NCBI GenBank assembly: GCA_965240325.2
Contig: OZ251244.1
Span: forward strand, 620,001 to 684,000
Direction: 5' to 3'
Source of the DNA: Rebecca billardiae RCC1528
Lineage: Eukaryota > Haptophyta
Length of the DNA: 64,000 nucleotides
The notes under the pieces are model-generated. The model saw only the letters and a program-made list of their open reading frames with translations, was not told where the DNA came from and did no database searches. This document shows positions 19,286-29,583 of this stretch, in pieces. A program made the position numbers and the translations under genes. Every line of letters begins with the position of its first letter. The first letter of the stretch is position 1.

Positions 19286-20422
19286 ATGGCGGCCGCCGCC
19301 ACACGATGCGCGTGCTGGATCATGGTGCTGCGGTTATTACCCGTCGACGCATGGCGTGGGGATAGACACAACCTCTCTCAGCTTGACGAGTACATACTCT
19401 CGTTTGACCATGGTAACGCGATCGAGGAGGTGGCGCTCGCGTACATCGTCACGGGCGTGGCTGCGCGCCGCGCGCCGTTCCCCCTTGCGGCCTGGACGGC
19501 GCGCGTGCATGGTGGCTGGGCCGGGCTGATCTACGTGGTGACGGACACGCCTGAGTGCGCACCGAATGGCACGGTGGTGATCAGCACCCTCGGCGTGCCT
19601 CCAAGCATGGCGAACCGCACGGGCGAGAGGCGCATCTTCGAGGTGCTGTACAAGCGGCACAAGATGCTTCTGCTCTCGCTGCTGCCACCCACCACGCCGT
19701 TCGTGCTCTACCTCGACAGCGACGTGCTGATCGCCGCCCCGCTGGCGCCGGCGCTCGCCATGCGCCACTGGATGATGCGCCCAGCGCCCCCGGGCGCGAG
19801 CGCGCCGGAATCCGACGCGCCAACGCTCGTGATGTTCCACGTGGGCAGAGGCGCAGAGCCGTGGCACGGCGCGATCGTGCTCATGCGCCGCGGCGTCTCC
19901 GAGACCTGCCTCGCCGCGTGGCACGACCAGCTCTGGGATGAGCTGAACGACAAGAGGAGCATAAAGATCGAGCAGGTGCGCGACCAAAGGGCCCTCTCGA
20001 GGCTCGTCGGCCAGACGCACAAGAGGAGCGCCAGGGCGGACAACTCGACCTGCCGGCTCGAGGCGTTCAAAAGCCGCTGGCTCGAGTTCCCCAGCGGCAA
20101 ACGGGTCGCATCGGGCCATCCGTGGCCGATCTTCGTGCACGTAACGACGGGACGGATGAAGAAAGGACTCTATGGCATGACCGCGGCGATGCTGCAGCTA
20201 CTGGGAGAGCAGACTGGCGCCAATCGGCTGATCTCCTGGGCGCTTGGCAGCAATCTGCGCGATTCATCGTCTCACAACACATCAGCCGCATCGCCATCGG
20301 ATCAGCGCGGAAGCAGGGTCCGCAGCACGTCGAGCGCGGCCATTCCACAGTCACACACAGTGACGGGCACGCTGTGGACTCAGCAGCGCAACTGGCACTG
20401 CCCAAGCAATGCGACTGAGTGA
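19286..20422 (+). CDS. GT-A fold glycosyltransferase-like protein, paralogue 3
   Basis: The frame encodes 378 aa from the ATG at 19286, which opens a signal-like segment (CACWIMVLRLLPVDA). The ATG at 19259 would add nine residues. From EVALAYIVTGVAARRAPF to the DxD strand FVLYLDSDVLIAAPL and WHGAIVLMRRGVSETCL it is almost identical to paralogue 2, also at the DNA level (compare 12120-12440 with 19426-19750). The remainder is similar but diverged, and it keeps the IFVHVTTGRMK block and the NWHCP ending. R lies 16 bp after the stop. The two copies sit 7 kb apart in the same orientation, which fits a tandem duplication later separated by other genes and by mobile element copy 1. Confidence 0.82.
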   Translation: MAAAATRCACWIMVLRLLPVDAWRGDRHNLSQLDEYILSFDHGNAIEEVALAYIVTGVAARRAPFPLAAWTARVHGGWAGLIYVVTDTPECAPNGTVVISTLGVPPSMANRTGERRIFEVLYKRHKMLLLSLLPPTTPFVLYLDSDVLIAAPLAPALAMRHWMMRPAPPGASAPESDAPTLVMFHVGRGAEPWHGAIVLMRRGVSETCLAAWHDQLWDELNDKRSIKIEQVRDQRALSRLVGQTHKRSARADNSTCRLEAFKSRWLEFPSGKRVASGHPWPIFVHVTTGRMKKGLYGMTAAMLQLLGEQTGANRLISWALGSNLRDSSSHNTSAASPSDQRGSRVRSTSSAAIPQSHTVTGTLWTQQRNWHCPSNATE

Positions 20423-20437
20423 TTCAGCGCAGCGGCT

Positions 20438-20487
20438 CGGGCGTCAATCTCGCCTGCCTGAGCTGTGTGCGTCTCTGCTTCTTAGTA
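20438..20487 (+). repeat. Dispersed repeat R directly after a stop codon
   Basis: The copy begins CGGGCGTCAATCTCGCCTGC, 16 bp after the stop of paralogue 3. It diverges at CTGCTTCTTAGTAT, where it runs into a (TA)n tract of about 22 bp. It would be part of the 3' untranslated region of the glycosyltransferase mRNA. Confidence 0.85.
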
Positions 20488-20947
20488 TATATATATATAT
20501 ATATATTATAATACACTAACTGTATACGACGACGATTTTAATTATTATAAGATACTTCGGTTTATTCGTATCGATCACGACGATCCGGGATCGAGACGTA
20601 CTAATTCTATATGATTTTATACTAATTAATAATAGAGACACAGGCACGAGGGCGCGGCTGGCTCCTGATTCGGCGTCTGTCGAACTGAGTACTGAGTACT
20701 GATTGGAGACGGGGGATGTGAGCGCGTTGGCCGCGGGTGAGGTAGTCGTCGCGGATGCTGATCACACGGAGGCAGTAGGTGCCCAGGGATGCCGCTGTAG
20801 CCTATTTGCAGTCGTCGCCGGCCTTGGTCATCATGTAGTTGCACGCGTCGGCGACGTACTGCTGCATATTTTCGTCTCGGTTTTCTGAGTTCTGATGACG
20901 GCCATCTTTTTTGGGGGGAGTGGCGGCCGGTAAACTCCGCACCCAAG

Positions 20948-21670
20948 ATGTCGGCGGCTTCCGCTCGCGAGGCCGACGGCGCGCGAAATGGTGCGGACAA
21001 ACACGCAGCCGAAGCCAATGCACCCAAGGCGATCGGCCCAGCGCCTGCGCGCGACAGGTCAACGCTGGCCTCGTGCTTCATCTGCCTTGAGGGCGACGAG
21101 GAGTCGCAGCAGCCGCTGATCACGGGCATCTGTGCATGCAAGGAGCTGCACGTGCACGCGGACTGCCTGGAGTCCATGGTGAACACAGGGACGCGCGGCG
21201 CGCAGAAGCTGCAGGAACGCCTGCTCTGCCCCGTCTGTCGAGAGCCGTACAAAGTCGGCTTCCAGGCGAGAAGGGTCGAGACCGAGAGCCGCAACACGCG
21301 GCGTACGATGCTGCTCCGATTGGCACGCGCGACGCTCGCGATGTCGTGCGCAGTGCAATTCGCGGCGGTGTGCTACCTGGGCACCTTCGAACGGGGCGAC
21401 AGTCTGCGCATGAGCTGGGGCACTCTGGCGGCAGAGGCGGCGATACTGCTGTCCATTTGCATACAGGCATCCGCTGCGTACGCCTGTGGCTCCCGGCTCA
21501 CCGGCGCGGACGGGACTGATGGTGCCCGGCGCGCGATGGTGATCGTCTGGCCGCCTGGCCGTGGAGTAGACTCTGCAGGGATGCGGAGACCAAGCAGCGT
21601 TCGGACTTCGCGCGCACCGGCGACAGCAGCAGCAGCTTCGCCGGTCGCTGGGACGACAGCACCTGCCTGA
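20948..21670 (+). CDS. RING-CH (MARCH-type) membrane E3 ubiquitin ligase-like protein
   Basis: The frame encodes 240 aa. Residues 43-97 hold a C4HC3 zinc-binding pattern: C43-x2-C46, C62-x-C64, H70-x2-C73 and C94-x2-C97 (SCFICLEGD, GICACKELHVHADC, LLCPVCREPY). The CxC pair and the His in the fourth ligand pair identify the RING-CH type. The loop between C64 and the His is two residues shorter than in typical MARCH proteins. Two hydrophobic segments follow (about 125-145 and 160-180), the usual membrane hairpin of this family. MARCH ligases ubiquitinate membrane proteins in the ER, endosomes or plasma membrane; the target is unknown. The Ser/Ala-rich tail is probably disordered. Confidence 0.85.
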   Translation: MSAASAREADGARNGADKHAAEANAPKAIGPAPARDRSTLASCFICLEGDEESQQPLITGICACKELHVHADCLESMVNTGTRGAQKLQERLLCPVCREPYKVGFQARRVETESRNTRRTMLLRLARATLAMSCAVQFAAVCYLGTFERGDSLRMSWGTLAAEAAILLSICIQASAAYACGSRLTGADGTDGARRAMVIVWPPGRGVDSAGMRRPSSVRTSRAPATAAAASPVAGTTAPA

Positions 21671-21851
21671 TGACTCGACTCACGACAGTCACTCACACTG
21701 ACACGGTCCGCGGGCTGCCGGCGCATCAATCAGGCCAGACGCTGCAGTCTGAGACTGAGTCTGCTGAGACTGAGTGCTAGCTGATATATCGGCTCATCGG
21801 CCCGCGGGCGGATATATTATCACGAACACATATATATATATATATATACTT

Positions 21852-21890
<39 letters not shown>

Positions 21891-22860
21891 ATGATGTAGT
21901 AACAGTTTACTATGATTTAACGTGCACACTTCACTTGGTTAAGGCGTGATTAACGCCATCCAACACTGCACAAAGACACCGCCACAAAACAGACCGGCGC
22001 AGGCAGGTGAGGGGCGCGTTGCCGCACCTCATCGAGGCGGCCATTGCAGCAAGCGGCCGCCCCGCGCTCGGAGGCACGCGCTCGAGAGCGCGCTCTGACA
22101 CCACACGGGGAGGGTGCTGCACCTGGATGTTGTATCCCAGCCACCTCGAGAGTGCAGCCACGCCAAACACCTGCCTGCGCTGTGAGCGACGCCGCGTGAG
22201 TTATTCTATATATATTTACTGGCGGCTCTGTCTCCGACAGTCTCCGTGCTCGTCCGTCCGGACTCGTCCGTGTCACCTGCTCGTCGCTATTAATAGTATT
22301 ATTATTTCGCGTAGTCTCTCTCTATAGTTACGCGTCTCAGCGGCCGTACCGTACCCGCCCATAGCCCATAGGCGACTCAGCACGTAACACGTGCGGTATC
22401 GGGCCGACGGGCGGCTAAAGTCTATAGAGTATAGTCGTACGGTATAGCGGACCGGTAGTCTGGTAGGCTCACTGTCACTCATCACTGTGACGCCAAATCT
22501 CAGACTCTCCGAGCACGGTGATGCATGAAAATGTAGCAGCGTTAAGTTCACTGCGGGGCACATATCTGATATCACCTGAGGGCCAGGCCTTCTGTGTGAT
22601 AAGCTACCCCAGTCATGCCGCTTGATACACACCTTCCCCAACCGACAGTGGGGCTCTACATTCCCTACTACTCATCCGTCATCGGAACCGCGTAGTCCGT
22701 TACCGTACATCCTCATCCCGTCGGCGCGCTGTCGCATCGGCGCCCCGAGTCGGCGAGTTCGGACCGGACGACCACAGTGCGCTAACCGCCACCGAAAGTT
22801 GAATTGGCAGAATCGGCCGATTCCGCGATCAGGGACGTTTTCGCGGAGGCCGGCCGCCAT
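21671..22860. other. Intergenic region with a TA microsatellite
   Basis: A TA tract fills 21829-21886. Around it are AT-rich bases, and further on mixed-composition DNA with short tandem phrases (GGTATCGG, GTACCGTACC) and no frame of protein character. Nothing else was seen. Confidence 0.6.
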
Positions 22861-23600
22861 CGCTGGCGCAGCCATCCGCGCGCGAACACGCGCGCGCAGC
22901 GACGCCAGCCGCATGGCGTGCGCCAAGACGGGGGGCGGCTGAGTTCTGCATCGCCTACGCTCGTTCGGGCTCGCGGGTCATGCCTCCCATCGCGGCCGCC
23001 TCCGTCCGCCTTTGACCAGAGTGCGCGTGCAGGTGCGCCAGCAGTCTGCGACATTGCCTCCCGCGCGCCGCGCCACACCGCGGCTGACAGGGGGGTCTAG
23101 GAGGGAATCGCAGAAAGTTACGTGGCTGAAATTGTTCGGTGGACACGCATCATCAAAGGTAGCACAGCTGCGTTTCGCCGTTGACGAGCTGCACCCCCCC
23201 TCAATTCGCGGGCTCCCCGCGGACGCTTTGCGAGCAGGAACATCTGAAATCCGCACGCGAACATGCGCGCGCAGAGACGCCAGCCGCATGGCGTGCGCCA
23301 GAACAGGGGGCGGCTGAGTTCTGCATCACCTACGCTCGTTCGGGCTCGCGGGTCATGCCTCCCATCGCGGCCGCCTCCGTCCGCCTCTGACCGGAGTGCG
23401 CGTGCCGGGTGCTCGGCAGCCTGCGCCCGCACCTCGCGCGCGCCGCGCCACACGGCGGCTGACAGCGGGGTCTAGGAGGGAATCGCAGAAAGTTACGTGG
23501 CTGAAATTGTTCGGTGTACACGCATGACCAAGTGCATCACAGCTGCGTTCCACCATTCACGAGCTGCACCCCCTTCCATTTGCGGGCGCGCCGCTGCCGC
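22861..23600. repeat. 375-bp direct tandem duplication
   Basis: The block GACGCCAGCCGCATGGCGTG at 22901 recurs at 23276, and similarity extends on both sides. Both units share the GTCATGCCTCCCATCGCGGC block, a GGGTCTAGGAGGGAATCGC block, and GTTACGTGGCTGAAATTGTT followed by CGGTG. Units are about 22861-23220 and 23236-23600, with substitutions and small indels. No coding frame is conserved between units, so this appears non-coding. Confidence 0.85.
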
Positions 23601-25436
23601 GCTCGCGCAGGCGCATGGGATGGCACGTGTTGGCTCGATCATCGGGATCAAGCGGGCTGCGCAGGCAGTGGGCTGGCGTACGAGCTCACTACACGCGCAG
23701 TGTCAGAATACGCTGCATCAGGTGTGCCCCGTCGGCTTTGCTGCTGAGCATACGGCACACGACGGGCACTCGAGCAGTGTGGCTGGCGATGAGCCCGAGC
23801 ATCCCAGCTGGCATGCGAGTGGCTTACTGGGCGCAGCTGATGCACGAACACCCTGCGTTGCACACCGAAGGTGCCAGAAGCACGCGTTCTTGCCATCCAG
23901 TCGTATCGTCCGGCCCCCATGCGCTCAAGACGGGGGAGGAGATCTGCACGCGTACGCGCGCGCTGCCGATTCCCGAGGAGCGCATCTGGGCGCTCGGGTT
24001 GCCTCCACAGGGGCACCTGAGCTTGACTCGAGGGCTGAGTGGAGCAGGCGCCGAAAGACGCACGACGAGTGGCCGGCGTGATTGTCTGGGGTCTCCTCGT
24101 GGCGCGCTTGCACGTTTTCGGCGCATCACCACTGTGCTGACTTTGCGGCGGCGCCCCGACCGCGCCCCGAGTGACCGTGTCATCGGCTGACCCGCTGACT
24201 GCACCAGTGCACCGTAGTCCCGGTACGTCCGTACCAGGCGCAGCTGAGACTCGCGCAGAGTAGCGCGGCGCCTATGGCTATAGCCCGGTCGTAGCTTGCG
24301 CGTATAGGAGTAGCAGTTGTCGTCATGCGACCTGCTCGCCTGCTGCGCTAATAAAATTTGATGACTGGCCGACCGCGGACCAAACCTGTGCACACGCAGC
24401 AGGATTCCACTTCCAGCGACGCGGGCAGCGTGCCCGCGCGTCGACCCGACGGCCAGCAGTCAGCTCGCGTCGCGTCGGCGGACGGCTGGCTGGCGGATGA
24501 GTCGGCAGGCTTGGGGAGCCCGCGGGCGCGGCACGCCACGCCGATTGCATGCTGCTGTAGTTGCGCATCGCCTCTTCGTAGACGCGCTGCCTCACTCTCA
24601 GCTGAGCTCGGGCCGCCGGGTGCGACGACGGCTGGCGGGAGCCGCTGACAGTGACGTCATCGGACGACCGACCGCGAACTCCGACCTGGCTGACGGCAGC
24701 GCGAGCAGCGCAGCACGGCGCGGCGCGATGCGATCTGCGGCGTGACGTGGCGGTGGGCCCGCGTGACACGCTGCCAGCGCCACTGGCGCGCGAGACCCCG
24801 CCCCGTCTCCGCAGCGCCGCGCTCACATGTGACCACGACCTGCACAACACGGGCCGTGGTCAGAAAGCCGTCGCGCGCGTGTTCATTTACGCGGCACCTT
24901 GGTGCTGAGCGCCAGCCGAGAGGTAGTGGCGACGACGACAGCCACTCCAGGTCGATGTGCACCTGCGTCTGTGCCCGGGTGCCGCTGGGATGCGATTGAG
25001 GATGAGATTGCGGCAGCATGCCCTGATATGAGCAGCGGTCAGTTTGGAGAGCGTGAGTCGTGCCAGCACACGAGAGTAGACGTGCACGTTTCGAGCAGCC
25101 GAGCTGGACCATGAAAGTCGGGAAACCAGCGCGCATGCCGCGCACCCGAAAGAGCCGACCATCTCCGCATGCTCAGAGCAGCCGGCGGCGCGCTCGCAGA
25201 GTCGCTTCGGAGTCGCTTTGCGGCCGTCTCGGCGCGTGTCATGTGGAGCTGCTCTCGAGGCGAAGGAGGAGGAAGGCGTTGATCAGCGCCGCTGAAGACT
25301 AGGACTAGGCTCTCTCGCGAGGTCCGCCGCGCGGTCTACGCCGCCGATCACGGCCTCTTGAGGACGGTCGGCCAGCGCGCGCGTCGGCAGCCATCGTGAC
25401 GCCTCTCATTCAACTTTCGGCCCGTGTTAGCGCACT
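23601..25436. other. Intergenic region without a confident gene
   Basis: Several frames of 100-190 codons are open but lack family signatures. The most protein-like piece is on the minus strand near 24620-24520 (LRVRQRVYEEAMRNYSSMQS), a 25-residue helical segment that may be an exon or remnant of a lost gene. I could not extend it by splicing. Confidence 0.45.
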
Positions 25437-25540
25437 GTGACGTTTTGTGGACGACGACGGTGGGGCGAGGACGACGGGCGCTGGCGCGCCGCGAGGCGGC
25501 CGCAGCCCTCATCCAGGCCTCGCAGGCGGACGGCTGCAGG
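25437..25540 (-). repeat. Outer flank of the palindrome, inverted copy of 40553-40640
   Basis: The reverse complement of this block (CGCCTGCGAGGCCTGGATGA through CGCCTCGCGGCGCGCCAGCG to CCACAAAACGTC) reappears at about 40555-40640 with a few indels. It abuts the left end of the large inverted repeat. The partner copy is separated from the right arm by the 5.6-kb receptor-gene segment, so the repeat originally continued further outward. Confidence 0.8.
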
Positions 25541-25554
25541 GCAGTCACTACAAA

Positions 25555-26236
25555 AAATCCCCGCCAGCGGAGCATCGGGCAAGACCCAGACCCTCCGCCG
25601 GCGGAGATTTTTGTGGCCACGAAAAATCCCCGCTGGCGGAGCATGGAATGCTCCGCTGGCGGAGCCTGGGCTTGCAGGATTGACACAACAAACTAGTTAC
25701 CAGAAGTCTGTCAACCACCGAACAGCAGTCACCTCCGCTGGTGGAGCTCGCTAATGAGCCATGCCTTTGTAAACTAATACACTCGGCACTTGAACTGAGC
25801 TCCGCTGGCGGAGCTTCGGGGGCGCCGAATGCCATTCTTGATTGACCCACCTGACTTGAACTGAGCTCCGCTGGCGGAGCGTTGGTGGTCAGCGCCGTGT
25901 GTCATATTGGAGAAATAATGCTAATAAGCCTTTCAACGCATTCATACTCTGCTGTGCCACACATTTTCAACCTCCGCTGGCGGAGCTCACTGGCCTATTC
26001 GACTTGAACTGAGCTCCACTGGTGGAGCCTCGGCTGCGCCGAATGTCCTTAATCGATGACCCACTCTCGACTTGAGCTGAGCTCCCCTGGCGGAGCTTTG
26101 GTGGCGCCGCATGCCATATTGGAGTAACGCGGAAGCGTCAACCGTAGTCATATCTATATTGAGACTCAACCTCCGCTGGCGGAGCTCGTGTACCTACTAG
26201 TATTCAACTTTAACTGAGCTCCGCTGGCGGAGCCTC
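25555..26236 (+). repeat. Palindromic-motif satellite, left outer block
   Basis: About a dozen copies of the imperfect palindrome GCTCCGC-TG-GCGGAGC are spaced 20-105 bp apart. Variants such as CTCCACTGGTGGAG (about 26009) and CTCCCCTGGCGGAG (about 26080) keep or nearly keep dyad symmetry by paired changes. The first copies (25559, 25598) have the central bases in the opposite orientation (CA or CG). Confidence 0.9.
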
Positions 26237-26252
26237 AGCGGCTGTGTCGAAT

Positions 26253-28658
26253 AGACCCCTTCAGGGACGGTTACGGCAGCCATGCTGACCCAGACCAGCG
26301 CAGGTCGTCTCGGGGTACGCTGGTGGCGTCTGGATGCCCGGCGAGCACCTTGCTGCGGCGTCGACGTGCTAGCCGACGGGCGTTAAGGACTTGTTGAAGG
26401 ACTTGGCGCCCGTCTCGGAGGTGATCGGCGTTGATGACCTCGCTGGTAAGGTGTTCGCCGTCGACGCGAGCATCTGGATCCACCAGCTCGCCGCTGTCCG
26501 TGCTGATGTGCTCGAGGCGGGTGATTATCCAACGCGGCCTCTTCTTGTCGCGCGCGCGACGGCCCCATCACATGGGGCTGATTGCACAAGGTTGCCTGCG
26601 CGATAGTTTTGCGACCGCGTTAGACTCGGCTGCTCGGAGCGATGCTGCGAATACGTGTGCGCGCCTGTCAACAGCGGGGCAATCCTTCACCACGCGACCC
26701 TACTGGTTTCTGCGTGGGAACGATGGCGCAAGGGCAAGACCACGCCCACCAGTGACATCTGTAGCCTAGCGATCAGCCAGCTGTTCGGCGCGTGCCACGT
26801 GGCTGGCGCTGCTGCACCGCCAGCGGCGCGCGGGCTGCGCTGTCACCGCACGGCAGCAGCTGTGGCTGCGACACACCGGTCGAGCCGCGACACGGTGCCT
26901 GCTGGCCCATGGCTGCCCATGCGCGGATTCGTGCACAGCCACGACACGGTATGGCAGGGCCGCTTGATCTGCTCGCGCGAGAGCCTTTGGGTGCCAGCTA
27001 GCGGGGGCGCCGCACACGCGCCCGGTCGCGCTGCGCAGCAGACGGGTGCAGTGTTGCGGGTGCCGAGGGCTGCGCACGCATCGCACGCGTTGCTGTGCGC
27101 TGCTCGCGGGTGCTCGTGGGTGCTCGCTCAGGCGCGTGGACCGTCAGGCCACCCAGCGGCCGACGCGCCTCGTCCGCTGCCGCGAGCAGCCCCGCGCTGG
27201 CGACTGGCGATGCCCGTCTGCAGCAGGTTGGCGGTGCATCGGACGGCGCGCGCCCGGCGAGTGCCCTCAGCGGCATGCTGCTGGACGGTGCACGCCAGGG
27301 TTGGCCCCCACGCGAATATGAATCGCTCCTGGCAGGCTGGTAGCTTGTAGAGATGGACGACAAACTGCGCCGGGCGGGGCCGCGCTCGGCTCCTCGGCCG
27401 AGAATCACAGCGTGTCGCCGCACTGCATGTCTCTCACCGATCCGCACTGGATCACAGTGCACGGCCGCCCGCGGAGCGCCGCAGACAGCCCTTAGACTGG
27501 ATGCAGCGCGGCAGGTGTTTAACAAAACTGAGTAGAGAGCGCGGCAGCACCGCGCGCGCGCACGGTGCAAGCAGCACGCGTACTCGCCGGATGCCCTTAC
27601 CCCCACGTGCGCGTGCACGCCCGCAGTGCGGTCTCACTGAGTGACCTAATTCGCGCCGGAGTGTTTGGCTCCGCGTATACAATGAGCACTACGTAGTTCG
27701 GCTGGCACAGGGCAGGCAGCTCCGCTCACGCCTGACGGGCGGTGGTGCCGTGGCGCGGCGCGGCGTGGCTGAGATTTCGCTCAATGATAGGAGTAGGCAG
27801 CACGCTGATGCTGCGCCACCGCCGCAGCGGCGTGGAACCCCGCGGTATTACCCACACGAGTGTGCATATAAGCACTACATCACGGCCTGCACAGCAGCAG
27901 CGGTAGTGCACGACTCTAGCTGAAGCCGAGTGTGTCACACCGTCTGTCAAGACTGATGTGTGACGCGCACGACCCCTGAAGTGACGGCACTGACAGTGAC
28001 TGACGCACACACTACGACGATGAGTAGTAAAACAAATTCCGAGCCGCGCTTTCGCGGATGCACTGATGATGCTGAGTTGGTGCCACTGAGATCATGAAGC
28101 GCGAGGCCCCGAAGCATACCCGCACGAGTGCGCACGAGCTGGCCACGGCTCAGATTCGAGCTATCCGTTCGGCCGCACGCTCGCAACGGCAATGGCAGCG
28201 TGTGCGGCGGTATAGTGGCCCCAGTGCATGCTACTCGACGGCGCGTGGCGCGAGAGCGTTGCAACGTACCCGGCGCCACGCACCAGCCGAACTGCCCCCG
28301 CCCACGCACCCCGTCTCACACACCTCGCCCAACCTGACTCCAGTACGCGCCGTCACGGCCGAACCAAACGGCCGAGCAGCAACTACTGAGTGCAGCTGGT
28401 CGTGGGTGCGCGTGGTGGTCGAGACGAGCACACTCGAGCGGGATCAGCGGGCCGGCGGCAGCGCCAACAGTCGCACAAGCATCGACCTGTCCCACAGGGC
28501 AGGTCGCCCCCTCGTGGCTTCTGGCTCTGCGAGCTCGGCCGCCGCGCATGCTCACCCTCATTGAGGCCCCGAGACGCCCAGCGTACCCCGAGACGCTCCT
28601 CGAGACGGGCTGCGAACCGACATCAGCATGGCTGCCGTAACCGTCCCTGAAGGGGTCT
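26253..28658. mobile_element. 2,406-bp DNA transposon with perfect 36-bp terminal inverted repeats
   Basis: The first 36 bases (26253-26288, beginning AGACCCCTTCAGGGACGG) are repeated exactly as reverse complement at 28623-28658. The homologous right arm reads directly through the site: near 34196-34204 the satellite unit runs without interruption where the left arm is split. The comparison gives an AT dinucleotide on both sides (26251-26252 and 28659-28660) that occurs once in the empty site, so the duplication is 2 bp, or zero if the T and A belong to the element. No transposase is recognisable inside. The element carries an XPG-type nuclease fragment near its left end and otherwise non-coding DNA, so it is non-autonomous. 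Confidence 0.9.
26376..26606 (+). pseudogene. Fragment of an XPG/FEN-family nuclease N-terminal domain
   Basis: From 26376 the frame reads GVKDLLKDLAPVSEVIGVDD then LAGKVFAVDASIWIHQLAAV. This matches the start of XPG/FEN1/GEN1-type nucleases (consensus MGVxGLxxLL, then LxGKxxAVDASIWLxQ, where the Asp is a metal ligand). The codon where the initiator Met should be is ACG, a single-base change from ATG. After about residue 55 the match is lost, and the frame ends at 26606. The remaining conserved Glu/Asp ligands of the XPG N and I regions are missing. It is thus a truncated copy of a host DNA-repair gene captured by the transposon, or possibly the first exon of a split gene. Confidence 0.65.
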
Positions 28659-28689
28659 ATGTCCTTATCGATGGCCGACGTCTTGACTT

Positions 28690-29583
28690 GAGCTGAGCTC
28701 CGCTGGCGGAGCTTTGGTGGCGCCGCATGCCATTTATGGGAATAATGTGAAGCCGTTAACCATAATCATATCCATATTGACACTCAACCTCCGCTGGCGG
28801 AGCTCACGGACCTATTCGACTTGAGCTGAGCTCCGCTGGCGGAGCTTTGGTGGCGCCGCATATCATATTGGAGTAATGCGCGAAGCCGTCAACCGTAATC
28901 ATATCCATATTGATACTCAACCTCCGCTGGCGGTGCTCACGGACCTATTCGACTTGAACTGAGCTCCGCTGGCGGAGCCTCGGCTCCGCCGAATGTCCTT
29001 ATCGATGGCCCACGTCTTGACTTGAGCTGAGCTCCGCTGGCGGAGCTTTGGTGGCGCCGCATGTCATATTGTAGTAATGCAAAGCCGTTAACTACCGTAA
29101 TCATATCCATATTGACACTCAACCTCCGCTGGCGGAGCTCGCGGGCCTATTCAACTTGAACTGAGCTCCGCTGGCGGAGCCTCGGCTGCGCCGAATGTCC
29201 TTATCGATGGCCCACTTGACTTGAGCTGAGCTCCGCTGGCGGAGCTTTGGTGGCGCCGCATGTCATATTGGAGTAATGCAACGCCGTTAACTACCGTAAT
29301 CATATCCATATTGACACTCAACCTCCGCTGGCGGAGCTCGCGGGCCTATTCAACTTGAACTGAGCTCCGCTGGCGGAGCCTCGGCTGCGCCGAATGTCCT
29401 TATCGATGATGGCCCACGACTTGACTTGAGCTGAGCTCCGCTGGCGGAGCTTTGGTGGCGCCGAATGTCATATTGGAGTAATGCGAAGTCGTTAACCGTA
29501 ATACTATCCATATTGACACTCAACCTCCGCTGGCGGAGCTCACGGACGTATTCAACTTGAACTGAGCTCCGCTGGCGGAGCCT
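28690..29583 (+). repeat. Palindromic-motif satellite with 200-bp higher-order unit, left inner block
   Basis: Fourteen copies of GCTCCGC-TG-GCGGAGC or close variants occur here. They form a higher-order repeat of about 200 bp (28921, 29123, 29323, 29526) with three palindromes per unit, at offsets near 0, 43 and 107. Each has its own flank: type A follows ACTCAACC, type B is followed by CTCGGCTGCGCCGAATGTCC, and type C is followed by TTTGGTGGCGCCGCATGTCA. The spacers are themselves repeated, so this is not a CRISPR array. All copies have the TG in the same orientation. Confidence 0.93.

Noticed and set aside
25555-29583. Regularly spaced short palindromic repeats resembling a CRISPR array
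   Set aside because: The spacers are themselves repeated in a fixed three-part order, spacing alternates (43, 65 and 92 bp), no cas-like gene is near and the genome is eukaryotic. It is a satellite.
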